Shown: positions 16,654 to 25,286 of the stretch, piece by piece | Layout of the letters: each line of letters begins with the position of its first letter | How positions within the stretch are numbered: the stretch's first letter is position 1 | Origin: Frigoribacterium sp. CFBP 13712 | GTDB lineage: Bacteria > Actinomycetota > Actinomycetes > Actinomycetales > Microbacteriaceae | Assembly (NCBI RefSeq): GCF_014842255.1 | Contig: NZ_JACYVH010000001.1 | Span: forward strand, 1 to 61,808 | DNA length: 61,808 nt | Reading direction: 5' to 3' | The notes under the pieces: generated by a model | The model's database searches: none | The model's input: only the letters and a program-made list of their open reading frames with translations | What the model was told of the DNA's origin: nothing | Position numbers and translations under genes: made by a program

Positions 16654-17220
16654 ATGGCCGTTCGCCCCATCACCATCACGGGTGACCCCGTGCTGCACTC
16701 CCCCGCCTCCGACATCGCCGAGATCGACGACGCGATCCGCACCCTCGTCGCCGACATGTTCGAGACCATGGACGCCGCCCCCGGCGTCGGACTCGCCGGT
16801 CCGCAGGTCGGTGTCGGCCTCCGGCTCTTCGTCTTCTCGTGGACGGACGACGACGGCGACGACTGGCGCGGCGTCGCGATCAACCCCACCCTCTGGCAGA
16901 CCCCCCTCTCGATCGAGCCGCTCGACGACGACGACGAGTCGGAGGGCTGCCTGTCGGTTCCCGGCGAGCGGTTCCCGCTGCGTCGAGCCGAGGGCGTGAT
17001 CCTCCGCGCGACCGACCTCGAGGGCGACGAGTACGAGATCGAGGCGCACGGCTGGCTCGCCCGCATCTTCCAGCACGAGTTCGACCACCTCGACGGTGTG
17101 CTGTACACCGACCGGCTCGAGCACCCGTTCCACAAGGCGGCCGCGAAGGCCGTCAAGAAGGCCGGCTGGGGCTCCCCCGGCCGGACCTGGCTGCCCGGCG
17201 TCGATCACCCCGAAGACTGA
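16654..17220 (+). CDS. def: Peptide deformylase
   Basis: Def removes the formyl group from nascent N-terminal methionine. All three family motifs are present in the 188-aa protein: GVGLAGPQVG (motif 1), EGCLSVPG with metal-binding Cys99 (motif 2) and QHEFDH with His141, catalytic Glu142 and His145 (motif 3). The C-terminal tail is basic. The gene is divergent from the DMT transporter with a very short gap and appears to be leaderless. A long hairpin follows its stop codon. Confidence 0.96.
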   Translation: MAVRPITITGDPVLHSPASDIAEIDDAIRTLVADMFETMDAAPGVGLAGPQVGVGLRLFVFSWTDDDGDDWRGVAINPTLWQTPLSIEPLDDDDESEGCLSVPGERFPLRRAEGVILRATDLEGDEYEIEAHGWLARIFQHEFDHLDGVLYTDRLEHPFHKAAAKAVKKAGWGSPGRTWLPGVDHPED

Positions 17221-17247
17221 TCGGCCGAGAACCACCGGGCGAGAGCC

Positions 17248-17291
17248 CCGAGGAGGCGCGCGACGGCACCAGCCGGACCGCGCCTCCTCGG
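17248..17291 (+). terminator. Hairpin after def
   Basis: CCGAGGAGGCGCG pairs with CGCGCCTCCTCGG across an 18-nt loop that has its own CGGC/GCCG pairing. Both arms again carry the GGAGGCGCG core. There is no U-tract. Confidence 0.75.
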
Positions 17292-17332
17292 CGTCGCCGG
17301 CTCGAGAACCCCGTCGTCGACTCAAGGGCATG

Positions 17333-17366
17333 AAAAAAGGCCCAGAGGGTGGAGCCTCTGGGCCTT
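17333..17366 (-). terminator. Intrinsic terminator after tRNA-Asn
   Basis: On the minus strand AAGGCCCAGAGG pairs with CCTCTGGGCCTT around a 6-nt loop, followed by a run of six T. This is the clearest classical rho-independent terminator in the window. Confidence 0.9.
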
Positions 17367-17368
17367 CG

Positions 17369-17441
17369 CTCCCCGACTTGGACTCGAACCAAGAACCTGC
17401 CGGTTAACAGCCGGCTGCTCTGCCAATTGAGCTATCGAGGA
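17369..17441 (-). tRNA. tRNA-Asn (anticodon GTT)
   Basis: The minus strand forms acceptor TCCTCGA/TCGGGGA, D stem GCTC/GAGC, anticodon stem GCCGG/CCGGC with loop CTGTTAA, and T arm CTTGG-TTCGAGT-CCAAG, with G as discriminator. CCA is not encoded. Confidence 0.96.
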
Positions 17442-17497
17442 ATGGCAACTGCCTCAGACCGGAGCCTTCGACAGCGGACCCAACTGTAGCAAAGATT

Positions 17498-17527
17498 CGG
17501 GGGCGCATCGAACACGACGCGCCCCCG
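17498..17527 (-). terminator. Terminator of the oligopeptide transport operon
   Basis: CGGGGGCGC and GCGCCCCCG pair across a 12-nt loop just after the dehydrogenase stop codon. On the minus strand the stem is followed by AATCTTTG, a weak U-rich tail. Confidence 0.7.
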
Positions 17528-17531
17528 GGTC

Positions 17532-18530
17532 TCAGTAGCCGTCGGCCGGGTCGACGACCCCGGCGAAATCGCCGTCGCCGAGCAGTGCCCGCACGTTGTG
17601 CGTGATGCGCTCGGCGAGCAGCGGTGCCGTCATCTCGGGCGTGTCCGCCTGGTGCGGCGTCACGATGACCCGGGGGTCGCCCCAGAGCGGGTGACCGTCG
17701 GGCAGCGGCTCGGGCGCGGTCACGTCGACGCCCGCACCCCAGATCCGCTCGGCGCGGACGGCCTCGACCAGCCCCTCCGTGTCGACCAGGTCGCCCCGCG
17801 CGATGTTGACGACCACCGCGGTCGGCTTGAGCGACGCGAGACGCCGGCCGTCGAGCAGCCGCGACGTGCCCGACGTCGCCGCCGCCGCCAGCACGACGAC
17901 GTCGGCCTCGGGCAGCACCTCGTCGATGCGGTCGACCGTGACGGTGCGTTCGACGCCCTCGACAGGCGTCTCGCCGCGACGGACGATCGTCACGCGGGTC
18001 TCGAAGGGCCCCAGCAGACGGACGAGTTCGAGCGCGATGCCTCCGGCGCCCACGATCACGACGTTCTTGCCGTAGAGCGACAGCCCGCGCTGCTCGGTCT
18101 GCCAGCTCGTCGCCTGCACGCGCGACGGCACGACCCGCAGCAGCGAGAGCACGAGCATGAGCGCGTGCTCGGCGACGGGCTCCGAGAAGGCGCCCTTCGC
18201 GCTCGTCCAGAGCGGTCGCGGCGAGTCGGCGTAGCGGGCGAGCAGCTCGGAGAACGCGTCGACACCCGCGTAGGGCAGCTGCACCCACTCGATGCCCGGG
18301 TGCCGCTCGAGGGCCGCGGCGAGACCCTCGGGGTCGGTGTACGAGAGCCAGATCAGCCCCCGCGTCTCATCGCCCAGGGGGACGACGGCGGCGCCCCCGG
18401 CGCGCACGGCGTCGACGAAGCGCGGATTCTCGCGCGGCGCCAGGCTGACGGGCCCGGGCGACGGTCGCCGGTCGGCCGAGAGGCTCACGGTGGTCGTCGT
18501 CGCCCGGTGACCCCGGGTCGGCGCCGTCAC
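17532..18530 (-). CDS. D-isomer-specific 2-hydroxyacid dehydrogenase
   Basis: The 332-aa protein has the NAD-binding core of this family: VVIVGAGGIALELVRLL (a GxGxxA variant of the dinucleotide motif), catalytic Arg in NIARGDLVD, Glu in VDVTAPEPLP and His in VTPHQADTPE. It would reduce a 2-keto acid or oxidise a D-2-hydroxy acid in the cytosol; the substrate is unknown. Its GTG overlaps the TGA of the preceding ABC ATPase gene (GTGA), so it is translationally coupled as the last gene of the transporter operon. That suggests a link to the imported compound. Confidence 0.88.
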   Translation of the reverse strand: MTAPTRGHRATTTTVSLSADRRPSPGPVSLAPRENPRFVDAVRAGGAAVVPLGDETRGLIWLSYTDPEGLAAALERHPGIEWVQLPYAGVDAFSELLARYADSPRPLWTSAKGAFSEPVAEHALMLVLSLLRVVPSRVQATSWQTEQRGLSLYGKNVVIVGAGGIALELVRLLGPFETRVTIVRRGETPVEGVERTVTVDRIDEVLPEADVVVLAAAATSGTSRLLDGRRLASLKPTAVVVNIARGDLVDTEGLVEAVRAERIWGAGVDVTAPEPLPDGHPLWGDPRVIVTPHQADTPEMTAPLLAERITHNVRALLGDGDFAGVVDPADGY

Positions 18531-19378
18531 GACTGATCCCGCTCGTCGGGGCGGATGATGTCGATCGGCGTTGTCGTCGAGAGGACCTTCACGTACGGGT
18601 CGACCCCGTCGCGCAGCACCTCGTCGATGGCCCCGAGCCCGACGACCCGCCCCGAGCGCATCACGGCGACGCGGTCGGTGATGGCCCGCGCCTCCGAGAC
18701 GGACGACGTGACGACCAGCGCCGAGAACCGCCGGTCGCCGTGCAGGTTCTTGATGACGTCCAGCACCGCCTGCCGCACGAGCACGTCGACCCCGCGCGCG
18801 GGTTCGTCGGCCACGAGGAGGCGCGGCTCGAGCACCAGGGACCGCGCCAGGGCCACCCGCTGCCGCTGCCCGGAGCTCAGCTCCCAGGTCTGCTTGAGCA
18901 TCGTGCCGAGCGGGAGGTGCACGGCGTCGATGAGGTCGGCGACGAGTCGGCCGGCCTCGGTGCGGTCGAACCGCTTGTCGCGCTGGTAGATGGGCTGGGC
19001 GATCGTCTCGCCGACGGTGAGGTCGGGGCTGAGCCGCTCGCCGTCGTCCTGGGCGAGATAGCCGACGGCACCCGAGAGACGGTCGCGCCGACGGGGCGAC
19101 GATCGCAGCAGGTCGAGCCCGAACACGCGCGCGGCTCCCCCGACGATGCGCGGTCGACCCTCCGCCGGTCGCTCGGTGCCGACGAGCCCGGCCAGCGCCA
19201 TGGCGAGCGTCGACTTGCCCGAGCCGCTCTCGCCGAGCACGGCCAGGATCTCGCCCGGCGCGATGGACAGCGTGACGCCGTCGACGGCCCGGACCGCCGG
19301 ATGCCCGCTGCGCGCCGGGTACTCCAGAGAGAGGTCGTCGGTGGCGACCGGCGCGCCCATGTCGAGGTCGACGGCCAT
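18527..19378 (-). CDS. ABC transporter ATP-binding protein (single domain)
   Basis: The 283-aa protein has Walker A GESGSGKST, signature LSSGQRQR and Walker B LLVADEPARGVD. The residues after the Walker B glutamate differ from the usual DEPTSALD. It is a third nucleotide-binding domain in an operon that already has a double-domain ATPase. Its ATG overlaps the TGA of that gene, and its own stop overlaps the next gene. It probably works with the same permeases, perhaps as an alternative or regulatory subunit; this is inference. Confidence 0.9.
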   Translation of the reverse strand: MAVDLDMGAPVATDDLSLEYPARSGHPAVRAVDGVTLSIAPGEILAVLGESGSGKSTLAMALAGLVGTERPAEGRPRIVGGAARVFGLDLLRSSPRRRDRLSGAVGYLAQDDGERLSPDLTVGETIAQPIYQRDKRFDRTEAGRLVADLIDAVHLPLGTMLKQTWELSSGQRQRVALARSLVLEPRLLVADEPARGVDVLVRQAVLDVIKNLHGDRRFSALVVTSSVSEARAITDRVAVMRSGRVVGLGAIDEVLRDGVDPYVKVLSTTTPIDIIRPDERDQS

Positions 19379-21156
19379 CAGGCGGCCCCTCCCGCGACGT
19401 CGCCGCGGGCCGCGGCGCGGTCGAGCTCGGCGAGCCGCTCGCGACGCGCGGCCTGCTCGATCGGATCGGGCACCGGCAGCGACGCCAGCAGGCGCTGCGT
19501 GTACGGGTGCTCGGGTGCGCCGAGCACCTGGTCGTTCGGCCCGCTCTCGATGAGGTCGCCGTGGTACAGCACGCCGATCCGGTCGGCGAGCATGTTGACG
19601 ACGGCGAGGTCGTGGCTGATGAACAGCGCGGCGAAGCCGAGGTCGGTCTGCAGCTCTCGGAAGAGCTCGAGCACGCGCGCCTGCACCGAGACGTCGAGCG
19701 CGCTCGTCGGCTCGTCCGCGATCAGCAGCGCCGGCTCGAGGGCCAGCGACCGGGCGAGGCTCGCCCGCTGGCGCTGCCCGCCGCTGAGCTCGTGCGGGTA
19801 GCGGTCGCCGAACGCCTTGGGCAGCTGGACGGCCTCGAGCAGCTCGTCGACCCTCCGCCTCGCCGCTCGGGCGTCGCCCGCCCGGCCGTGCACGATCAGC
19901 GGCTCGGCGACGCACTCGGCGATGGTCAGCAACGGGTTGAAGCTCGACGCAGGGTCCTGGAAGACGAAGCCGATCTCGGCGCGCTTGGGCTTGAAGTCGC
20001 GCTCGTGCACGCCGTTCATCTCGATGCCGAGCACGTCGAGCGAGCCGCCCGTCACCGGGGTGAGACCCGCGATGGCCCGGCCGATGGTGGTCTTGCCCGA
20101 GCCGCTCTCTCCGACCAGGCCCAGCACCTCGCCACGGGCGATCGAGAAGTCGACGCCCTTGACGGCCCGGAAGCCGCCGCGCCCGAGACGGCCGGGGTAC
20201 TCGATCTCGAGGCCCGTCGCCCGGACGACCACGTCACGGTCGGCCTCGGCGGCCTGGGTCTGCGCTCCGCGCGACTCGAGTCGGGGCACCGACCCGAGCA
20301 GTCGGCGCGTGTAGTCGTCCTTCGGCGACGCGAACAGCTCGGCCGACGACGCCTGCTCGACGACCTTGCCGAGGTACATGACCGCGACCCGGTCGGCGAG
20401 TTCGGCCACGACCCCCATGTTGTGGGTGATCAGCACGATCGCGGTGCCGAACTCGTCGCGCAGGTCGCGGAGCAGATCGAGGATCTCGGCCTGCACCGTG
20501 ACGTCGAGCGCGGTGGTCGGCTCGTCGGCCACGATGACCGAGGGGTTCAGCACGAGCGCCATCGCGATGACGACGCGCTGCTTCTGACCGCCCGAGAACT
20601 GGTGCGGGTAGTAGTCGACCCGCTTCTCGGGCTCGGGGATGCCGACGCGACGGAGGATGTCGATGGCCCGACGCCGCGCCTCCTTCTTCTTGATCGCCCC
20701 GTGGGCGCGCAGCCCCTCGATGATCTGCCAGCCCACCGTGTAGACGGGGTTGAGGGCCGTCGAGGGCTCCTGGAAGACCATGGCGACGTCGCGACCGCGC
20801 ATCGCGCGCATCGTCGACGGCGTCACCTCGAGGACGTTCCGCCCCGAGAGCAGCACCGCGCCGGTCGCGACGGCGGTCTCGGGCAGCAGACCCAGGATCG
20901 TCTTCGCGGTCACCGTCTTGCCGCTGCCGGACTCGCCGACGATGGCGAGCACCTCACCGGCGCGGACGTCGAGCGTGACGCCCTGCACGGCCGCGACGTC
21001 GCCGCCGTCGGTCGCGAAGGTGACCTCGAGGCCGCTGATGCCGACCGCGATGTCGCGGGCCTCGCGGGGCAGGCCGTGACCGGCGTGGCGGACCGGAGCC
21101 GCGCCTCCTCGGCCCGGACCGTCGGAGCGGCCCGTCGTGTCAGTCGTGTCGCTCAC
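19378..21156 (-). CDS. Oligopeptide ABC transporter ATPase with two fused domains (DppD-DppF type)
   Basis: This 592-aa protein contains two complete ABC domains. The first has Walker A VGESGSGKTVTAK, signature FSGGQKQR and Walker B VIVADEPTTALD, followed by the DYTRRLLGSVPRL tail typical of oligopeptide transporter ATPases. The second has VGESGSGKTTIG, LSGGQRQR, LLIADEPTSALD and the HPYTQRLLASLP tail. The GTG start is fixed by the GTGA overlap with the permease gene; longer frames read into that gene. It energises import through the two adjacent permeases. Confidence 0.95.
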   Translation of the reverse strand: MSDTTDTTGRSDGPGRGGAAPVRHAGHGLPREARDIAVGISGLEVTFATDGGDVAAVQGVTLDVRAGEVLAIVGESGSGKTVTAKTILGLLPETAVATGAVLLSGRNVLEVTPSTMRAMRGRDVAMVFQEPSTALNPVYTVGWQIIEGLRAHGAIKKKEARRRAIDILRRVGIPEPEKRVDYYPHQFSGGQKQRVVIAMALVLNPSVIVADEPTTALDVTVQAEILDLLRDLRDEFGTAIVLITHNMGVVAELADRVAVMYLGKVVEQASSAELFASPKDDYTRRLLGSVPRLESRGAQTQAAEADRDVVVRATGLEIEYPGRLGRGGFRAVKGVDFSIARGEVLGLVGESGSGKTTIGRAIAGLTPVTGGSLDVLGIEMNGVHERDFKPKRAEIGFVFQDPASSFNPLLTIAECVAEPLIVHGRAGDARAARRRVDELLEAVQLPKAFGDRYPHELSGGQRQRASLARSLALEPALLIADEPTSALDVSVQARVLELFRELQTDLGFAALFISHDLAVVNMLADRIGVLYHGDLIESGPNDQVLGAPEHPYTQRLLASLPVPDPIEQAARRERLAELDRAAARGDVAGGAA

Positions 21157-22193
21157 GCGGGGACCTCCTCGGCGGCGACCGCAGGGGTCGCCGTGTCGTT
21201 CTTCGTCTTGCGGCGGGCCCGACGGCGGGTCCGGAGGCGCGGGTCGGCCAGGTCGTTCAGGCTCTCGCCCACGAGGGTGATGCCGAGCACCATGAGCACG
21301 ATCGCGGCGCCCGGGAAGACGCCCGTCCACCAGATGCCGCTCGCGGTGTCGCTGAGCGCGCGGTTGAGGTCGTAGCCCCACTCGGCCGCCGAGGTCGGCC
21401 CGATGCCGAACCCGAGGAACCCCAGCGCGGCGAGCGTGAGGATCGCCTCGGACGCGTTCAGCGTGAGGATCAGCGGCAGGCTGCGCGTGGAGTTGCGCAG
21501 CACGTGCTTGAACATGATGCGCGGCGTGCTGCTGCCGACGACCTTCGCCGACTCGACGAAGGCCTCGCTCTTCAGCCGGACGGCCTCCGCCCGCACGACA
21601 CGGAAGTACTGCGGCACGTAGACGACCGTGATCGAGATGCCGGCCGAGACGATCCCGCCCCAGAGGCTCGACTGACCGCCGCTGATCACGATCGAGACGA
21701 CGATGGCGAGCAGCAGCGACGGGAAGGCGTAGACGGCGTCGGCGATGACGACGAGCACCCGGTCGAGCCAGCCGCCGAGGTAGCCCGAGACGAGACCGAG
21801 GGCCACGCCGATCGTGATCGAGAGCACGACGGCGACGACCACGACGGCGATCGCGGTGCGCGTGCCCCAGACCACCCGGCTGAAGACGTCGTAGCCGCCG
21901 ACGGTCGTGCCCCAGAGGTGCATGGCCGACGGCGGGGCCTGACGGGTGAAGGTGCCCGCGTCGTCGCCGAGCTGGCCGAAGCCGTACGGGGCGATGAGCG
22001 GGGCGAACACGGCCGTGAGCAGGAAGACGGCGCAGATGACCACGCCCGCGACGAGCATGCCGCGCTGCAGGCCGACCGACCGGCGCAGCTGCGCGACGAT
22101 CGGGAGGCGCTTCCAGAGCGGGGCGCGACGGTCGGCGAGGACGCCGGTTCCGGTGGTGCTGGTGGTGCTGGAGGTGCTGCCGGAGTCGGTCAT
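21153..22193 (-). CDS. Oligopeptide ABC transporter permease (DppC type)
   Basis: The 346-aa membrane protein has an N-terminal transmembrane segment near residues 45-67, a periplasm-type loop containing HLWGTTVGGYDVFSRVVWGTR typical of DppC, and five more helices. The conserved inner-membrane loop EAFVESAKVVGSSTPRIMFKHVLRN contacts the ATPase. The C-terminal tail is basic and long. It follows the DppB-type gene after two bases and overlaps the ATPase gene by four. Confidence 0.94.
   Translation of the reverse strand: MTDSGSTSSTTSTTGTGVLADRRAPLWKRLPIVAQLRRSVGLQRGMLVAGVVICAVFLLTAVFAPLIAPYGFGQLGDDAGTFTRQAPPSAMHLWGTTVGGYDVFSRVVWGTRTAIAVVVVAVVLSITIGVALGLVSGYLGGWLDRVLVVIADAVYAFPSLLLAIVVSIVISGGQSSLWGGIVSAGISITVVYVPQYFRVVRAEAVRLKSEAFVESAKVVGSSTPRIMFKHVLRNSTRSLPLILTLNASEAILTLAALGFLGFGIGPTSAAEWGYDLNRALSDTASGIWWTGVFPGAAIVLMVLGITLVGESLNDLADPRLRTRRRARRKTKNDTATPAVAAEEVPA
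21233..21246 (+). repeat. 14-mer repeat inside the DppC-type gene
   Basis: An exact GGAGGCGCGGGTCG lies in the 3' part of the permease gene and is translated on the opposite strand as part of LADPRLRT, showing that the repeat can be accommodated in protein. Confidence 0.6.
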
Positions 22194-22195
22194 GG

Positions 22196-23293
22196 TCAGT
22201 ACCTCACACGGGGGTCGATCAGGGCCGCGATGACGTCGACCAGGAAGTTCGTGACGGCGACGATCACCGCCAGGACGGCGACGATGCCCTGCACCGCGAT
22301 GAAGTCGCGGGCCGAGAGGTACTGCTGCAGCTGGAAGCCGAGCCCGCGCCAGCCGAACGTCGTCTCGGTCAGCACCGAGCCGCCGAGCAGCATCGCGATC
22401 TGCAGACCCATCACCGTGATGATCGGGATCAGCGCGGGCTTCAGGGCGTGCTTCCGCACCAGGCGGAGCTCGCTGACGCCCCGCGAACGGGCGGCGTCGA
22501 TGTAGTCGGAGCCCAGGGTGCCGATCACGTTCGTGCGCACCAGACGCAGGAAGATGCCGGCGGTGAGCAGTCCGAGGGTGAGGGCCGGGAGCACCGCGTG
22601 CGAGAGCACGTCGACGATGATCGTGCTGTTGCCGGTGCGTAGGGCGTCGATCAGGTAGATGCCCGTCGGGCTCTCGATCCGTCCGAGGGCGATGCCGACG
22701 CGCGTCGAGGCGCGACCGCCCAGCGGGAACCAGCCCAGCCAGACCGAGAACGTGAGCTTCAGCAGCAGACCCGCGAAGAACACCGGGGTGGCGTAGGCGA
22801 GGATCGCGAGGATGCGGAGGATCGCGTCGGGCCAGCGGTCGCGCACGTACGCGGCCAGCATGCCGAGCGGGATGCCGATCACCAGCGCGATGATCAGCGC
22901 GTAGAAGACGAGCTCGACGGTCGCCGAGCCGTAGGTCACGATGACCTCGCTGATCTGGCGGTTGTCGGTCGCGGTGGTGCCGAAGTCGAGCCGGACGATC
23001 TGCCCGAGGTACTCGAGGTACTGGACGATGATCGGGCGGTCGTAGCCTGCGGCGGCGAGGCGCTCCTGCAGCTGGGCCTCGGTGAGGCGGCCCCCGACGG
23101 AGGCGGTGATCGGGTTCCCGACGACCCGCATCAGGAAGAAGACCAGGGTGACCAGGATGAAGACGGTAGGGATGATGAGGAGCGCGCGGACCACGAGGTA
23201 GCGACCGAATCCTCCGCCGGGACGACGTCGTCGCACGGTGGGGTCGGGGGTGGGCGGCCCGCTCGCGAGGGGGGCCTCGATGAGCGACGTCAC
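22196..23293 (-). CDS. Oligopeptide ABC transporter permease (DppB type)
   Basis: The 365-aa protein starts with a cytosolic segment and a first helix (YLVVRALLIIPTVFILVTLVFFLMRV), then the DppB features: QYLEYLGQIVRLDFGTT in the external loop, four or five further helices, and the ATPase-contact loop SDYIDAARSRGVSELRLVRKHALKPA. It forms the heterodimeric channel with the DppC-type protein. A strong hairpin lies between this gene and the upstream binding-protein gene. Confidence 0.94.
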   Translation of the reverse strand: MTSLIEAPLASGPPTPDPTVRRRRPGGGFGRYLVVRALLIIPTVFILVTLVFFLMRVVGNPITASVGGRLTEAQLQERLAAAGYDRPIIVQYLEYLGQIVRLDFGTTATDNRQISEVIVTYGSATVELVFYALIIALVIGIPLGMLAAYVRDRWPDAILRILAILAYATPVFFAGLLLKLTFSVWLGWFPLGGRASTRVGIALGRIESPTGIYLIDALRTGNSTIIVDVLSHAVLPALTLGLLTAGIFLRLVRTNVIGTLGSDYIDAARSRGVSELRLVRKHALKPALIPIITVMGLQIAMLLGGSVLTETTFGWRGLGFQLQQYLSARDFIAVQGIVAVLAVIVAVTNFLVDVIAALIDPRVRY

Positions 23294-23337
23294 GGGGGGT
23301 GCCTTTCAGGGGTGAGGGCGACGCACGACGCGCGAAA

Positions 23338-23365
23338 GGGCGTCCCGCACCATGGCGGGACGCCC
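23338..23365 (-). terminator. Intercistronic hairpin between binding-protein and permease genes
   Basis: GGGCGTCCCGC and GCGGGACGCCC pair perfectly across a 6-nt loop. Such hairpins between binding-protein and permease genes are well known to stabilise or attenuate transcripts so that the binding protein is made in excess. There is no U-tract, so read-through is expected. Confidence 0.7.
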
Positions 23366-23413
23366 CTCGCGTGTCAGGCGTCGTGGAACATGTTCGCTCG
23401 CGCGATCAACCGG

Positions 23414-25036
23414 TCAGCGGCTGAGCGCTGCGTAGCGGAACTTGAACGACGGGTCGAGCGTGTCGTCGACACCCTGCACGTCGCTCTGCGAGACGACGAC
23501 CTGCGTGCCCTGCAGCAGCGGCAGCGTGGGCAGGTCGTTCGCGACGACGTCCTGGATCTGACCGATGATCTCGGTGCGGGCGGCCTCGTCGGACTCCGCG
23601 ATCTCGGCGGCGAGCAGACCCTGCACCTGGGCGGAGTCGTAGTGGTTGCCCACGAAGTTGTCCTTCACGAAGAACGGCGACAGGTAGTTGTCGGCGTCCG
23701 AGAAGTCCGGGAACCAGCCGAGCTGGTACACGGGGTAGGCGTCTTCGCGGCGCTCGGTGCTGTAGGTGTCCCACAGGGTCGACTGCAGGTTGACCTCGAA
23801 CAGGCCGCTGGCCTGCAGCTGCGTCTGGATCAACGCGTACTCCTCGTCGCTCGAGGCGCCGTAGTGGTCGGGGCTGTACTGAAGGTCGATCGAGACCGGG
23901 GTCTCGATGCCGGCCGCCGAGAGCTTCTCGGTCGCGGCGTCGACGTCGGGCCCGCCCTCGCCGTCGCCGTAGAGCGACTCGAGCGGCTTCGTCGCGCCGG
24001 TCAGGCCGTCGGGGACGACCGAGTAGAGCGGCGTGTACGTGTCGTTGTAGACCTCGCTCGCGAGAGCGTCGCGGTCGACCGTGTCGGCGATGGCCTGACG
24101 GACGGCCAGGGCCTTCTCGGCGTCGGCGTCGGTCTGCGTGGCACCGAAGGGCATCGTGTTCAGGTTGAACACCAGGTAGCGGATCTCGCCGCCGGGGCCG
24201 TTGTGCACCGTCAGAGCGTCGTCCTTCGCCAGGTCGGCGAGGTCGGTCGGGCTGAGGCTGCGGTTGGCGACGTCGACGTCGCCCTCCTGCACAGCGAGCT
24301 TCAGATCGGTCTCTTCGGTGTAGTAGGTCGCGAGGATCGAATCGGTCTTCGCCGCGCCGAGCACGCCGTCGTACGCGTCGTTCGCCTCGTAGGCGATCGT
24401 CTCGTTCTCGGAGTAGTCGGTGATCGAGTACTGACCCGAGAACGCGTCGGCCGCGACGATGTCGTCGGCGGGCGTCAGCTCGGTGGCCGAGAAGACCTCT
24501 TCGTCGACGATCGGCGAGGCCGGGCTCGACAGGATCTGGGGCCAGGTCTGATCGGCGCCGTTCAGCGTGAAGACGACGGTGCTGTCGTCGGGGGTCTCGA
24601 CGCTCGCCAGGTTGCCGAGCAGCGACGACGGCCCGTTGGGGTCGGCGATCGCCAGCTGGCGGTCGAACGTGAACTTGACGTCGCTCGCGGACAGCTCGTT
24701 GCCGTTCGCGAAGGTCAGGTCGGGCTTCATCGTGACCGTGTACGTGACCGGGTCGGTGAACTCGGCCGACTCGGCGAGGTCGGGCTCGACGTCGGGGCTG
24801 CCGTAGGGCGAGTTCATGAGGAACCCGAAGACCTGGTTCTGCACGGCGAACGAGCCGTTGTCGTACGAGCCGGCCGGGTCGAGGGAGGTGATGACGTCGG
24901 TCGTGCCGACGCTGATGCCGTCGAGAGCAGAGTCGGCGTCACCGCCCGAGGCGCAGCCGGCGAGGATGAGGGTGGTGGCAGCGGCGCCACCGACGACGGC
25001 GAGTGCGCGTCGTCCGAGCTTGGAGTCGGATGTCAT
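23414..25036 (-). CDS. Oligopeptide-binding lipoprotein of the ABC transporter (SBP family 5)
   Basis: The 540-aa protein has a lipoprotein signal: basic LGRRALAVVGG, a hydrophobic core and the lipobox LILAGC with Cys28 as lipidation site. The mature part shows family 5 features, including SPYGSPDVEPDLAESAEFTDP, LTFANGNELSASDVKFTFDR and a C-terminal NLPTLPLLQG-like segment. It captures peptides outside the membrane and delivers them to the permeases. AGAGG precedes the ATG. It is the first gene of the five-protein transport operon and is separated from the permeases by a hairpin. Confidence 0.94.
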   Translation of the reverse strand: MTSDSKLGRRALAVVGGAAATTLILAGCASGGDADSALDGISVGTTDVITSLDPAGSYDNGSFAVQNQVFGFLMNSPYGSPDVEPDLAESAEFTDPVTYTVTMKPDLTFANGNELSASDVKFTFDRQLAIADPNGPSSLLGNLASVETPDDSTVVFTLNGADQTWPQILSSPASPIVDEEVFSATELTPADDIVAADAFSGQYSITDYSENETIAYEANDAYDGVLGAAKTDSILATYYTEETDLKLAVQEGDVDVANRSLSPTDLADLAKDDALTVHNGPGGEIRYLVFNLNTMPFGATQTDADAEKALAVRQAIADTVDRDALASEVYNDTYTPLYSVVPDGLTGATKPLESLYGDGEGGPDVDAATEKLSAAGIETPVSIDLQYSPDHYGASSDEEYALIQTQLQASGLFEVNLQSTLWDTYSTERREDAYPVYQLGWFPDFSDADNYLSPFFVKDNFVGNHYDSAQVQGLLAAEIAESDEAARTEIIGQIQDVVANDLPTLPLLQGTQVVVSQSDVQGVDDTLDPSFKFRYAALSR

Positions 25037-25286
25037 ATCCGGTTACCTCTTTCTCTGTGTGCAAGGAGACCCCGCGGGCACGGCTGTGTTCGCGCCCGAT
25101 TCGGGGTGGATCCATTGGTAACACACACCGGACTCGCGGCCCTACTCCTCGCGGAAGTGTTTACAGGCCCGCAATGAACCTTTGCCACGTGGTCCGCGTC
25201 GTGCTTTTCGGCCTGTTCAGAGCGTGGTTCGACGGGCGGGCGGATGTATGCGCATCCATGCTGCTGCCGCTGCCGCTGCCGTCGGG

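Noticed and set aside
25240-25286. CTGCCG repeats after dnaG as a small gene or VNTR
   Set aside because: Only three or four imperfect units, and no start with a ribosome-binding site or a conserved frame.
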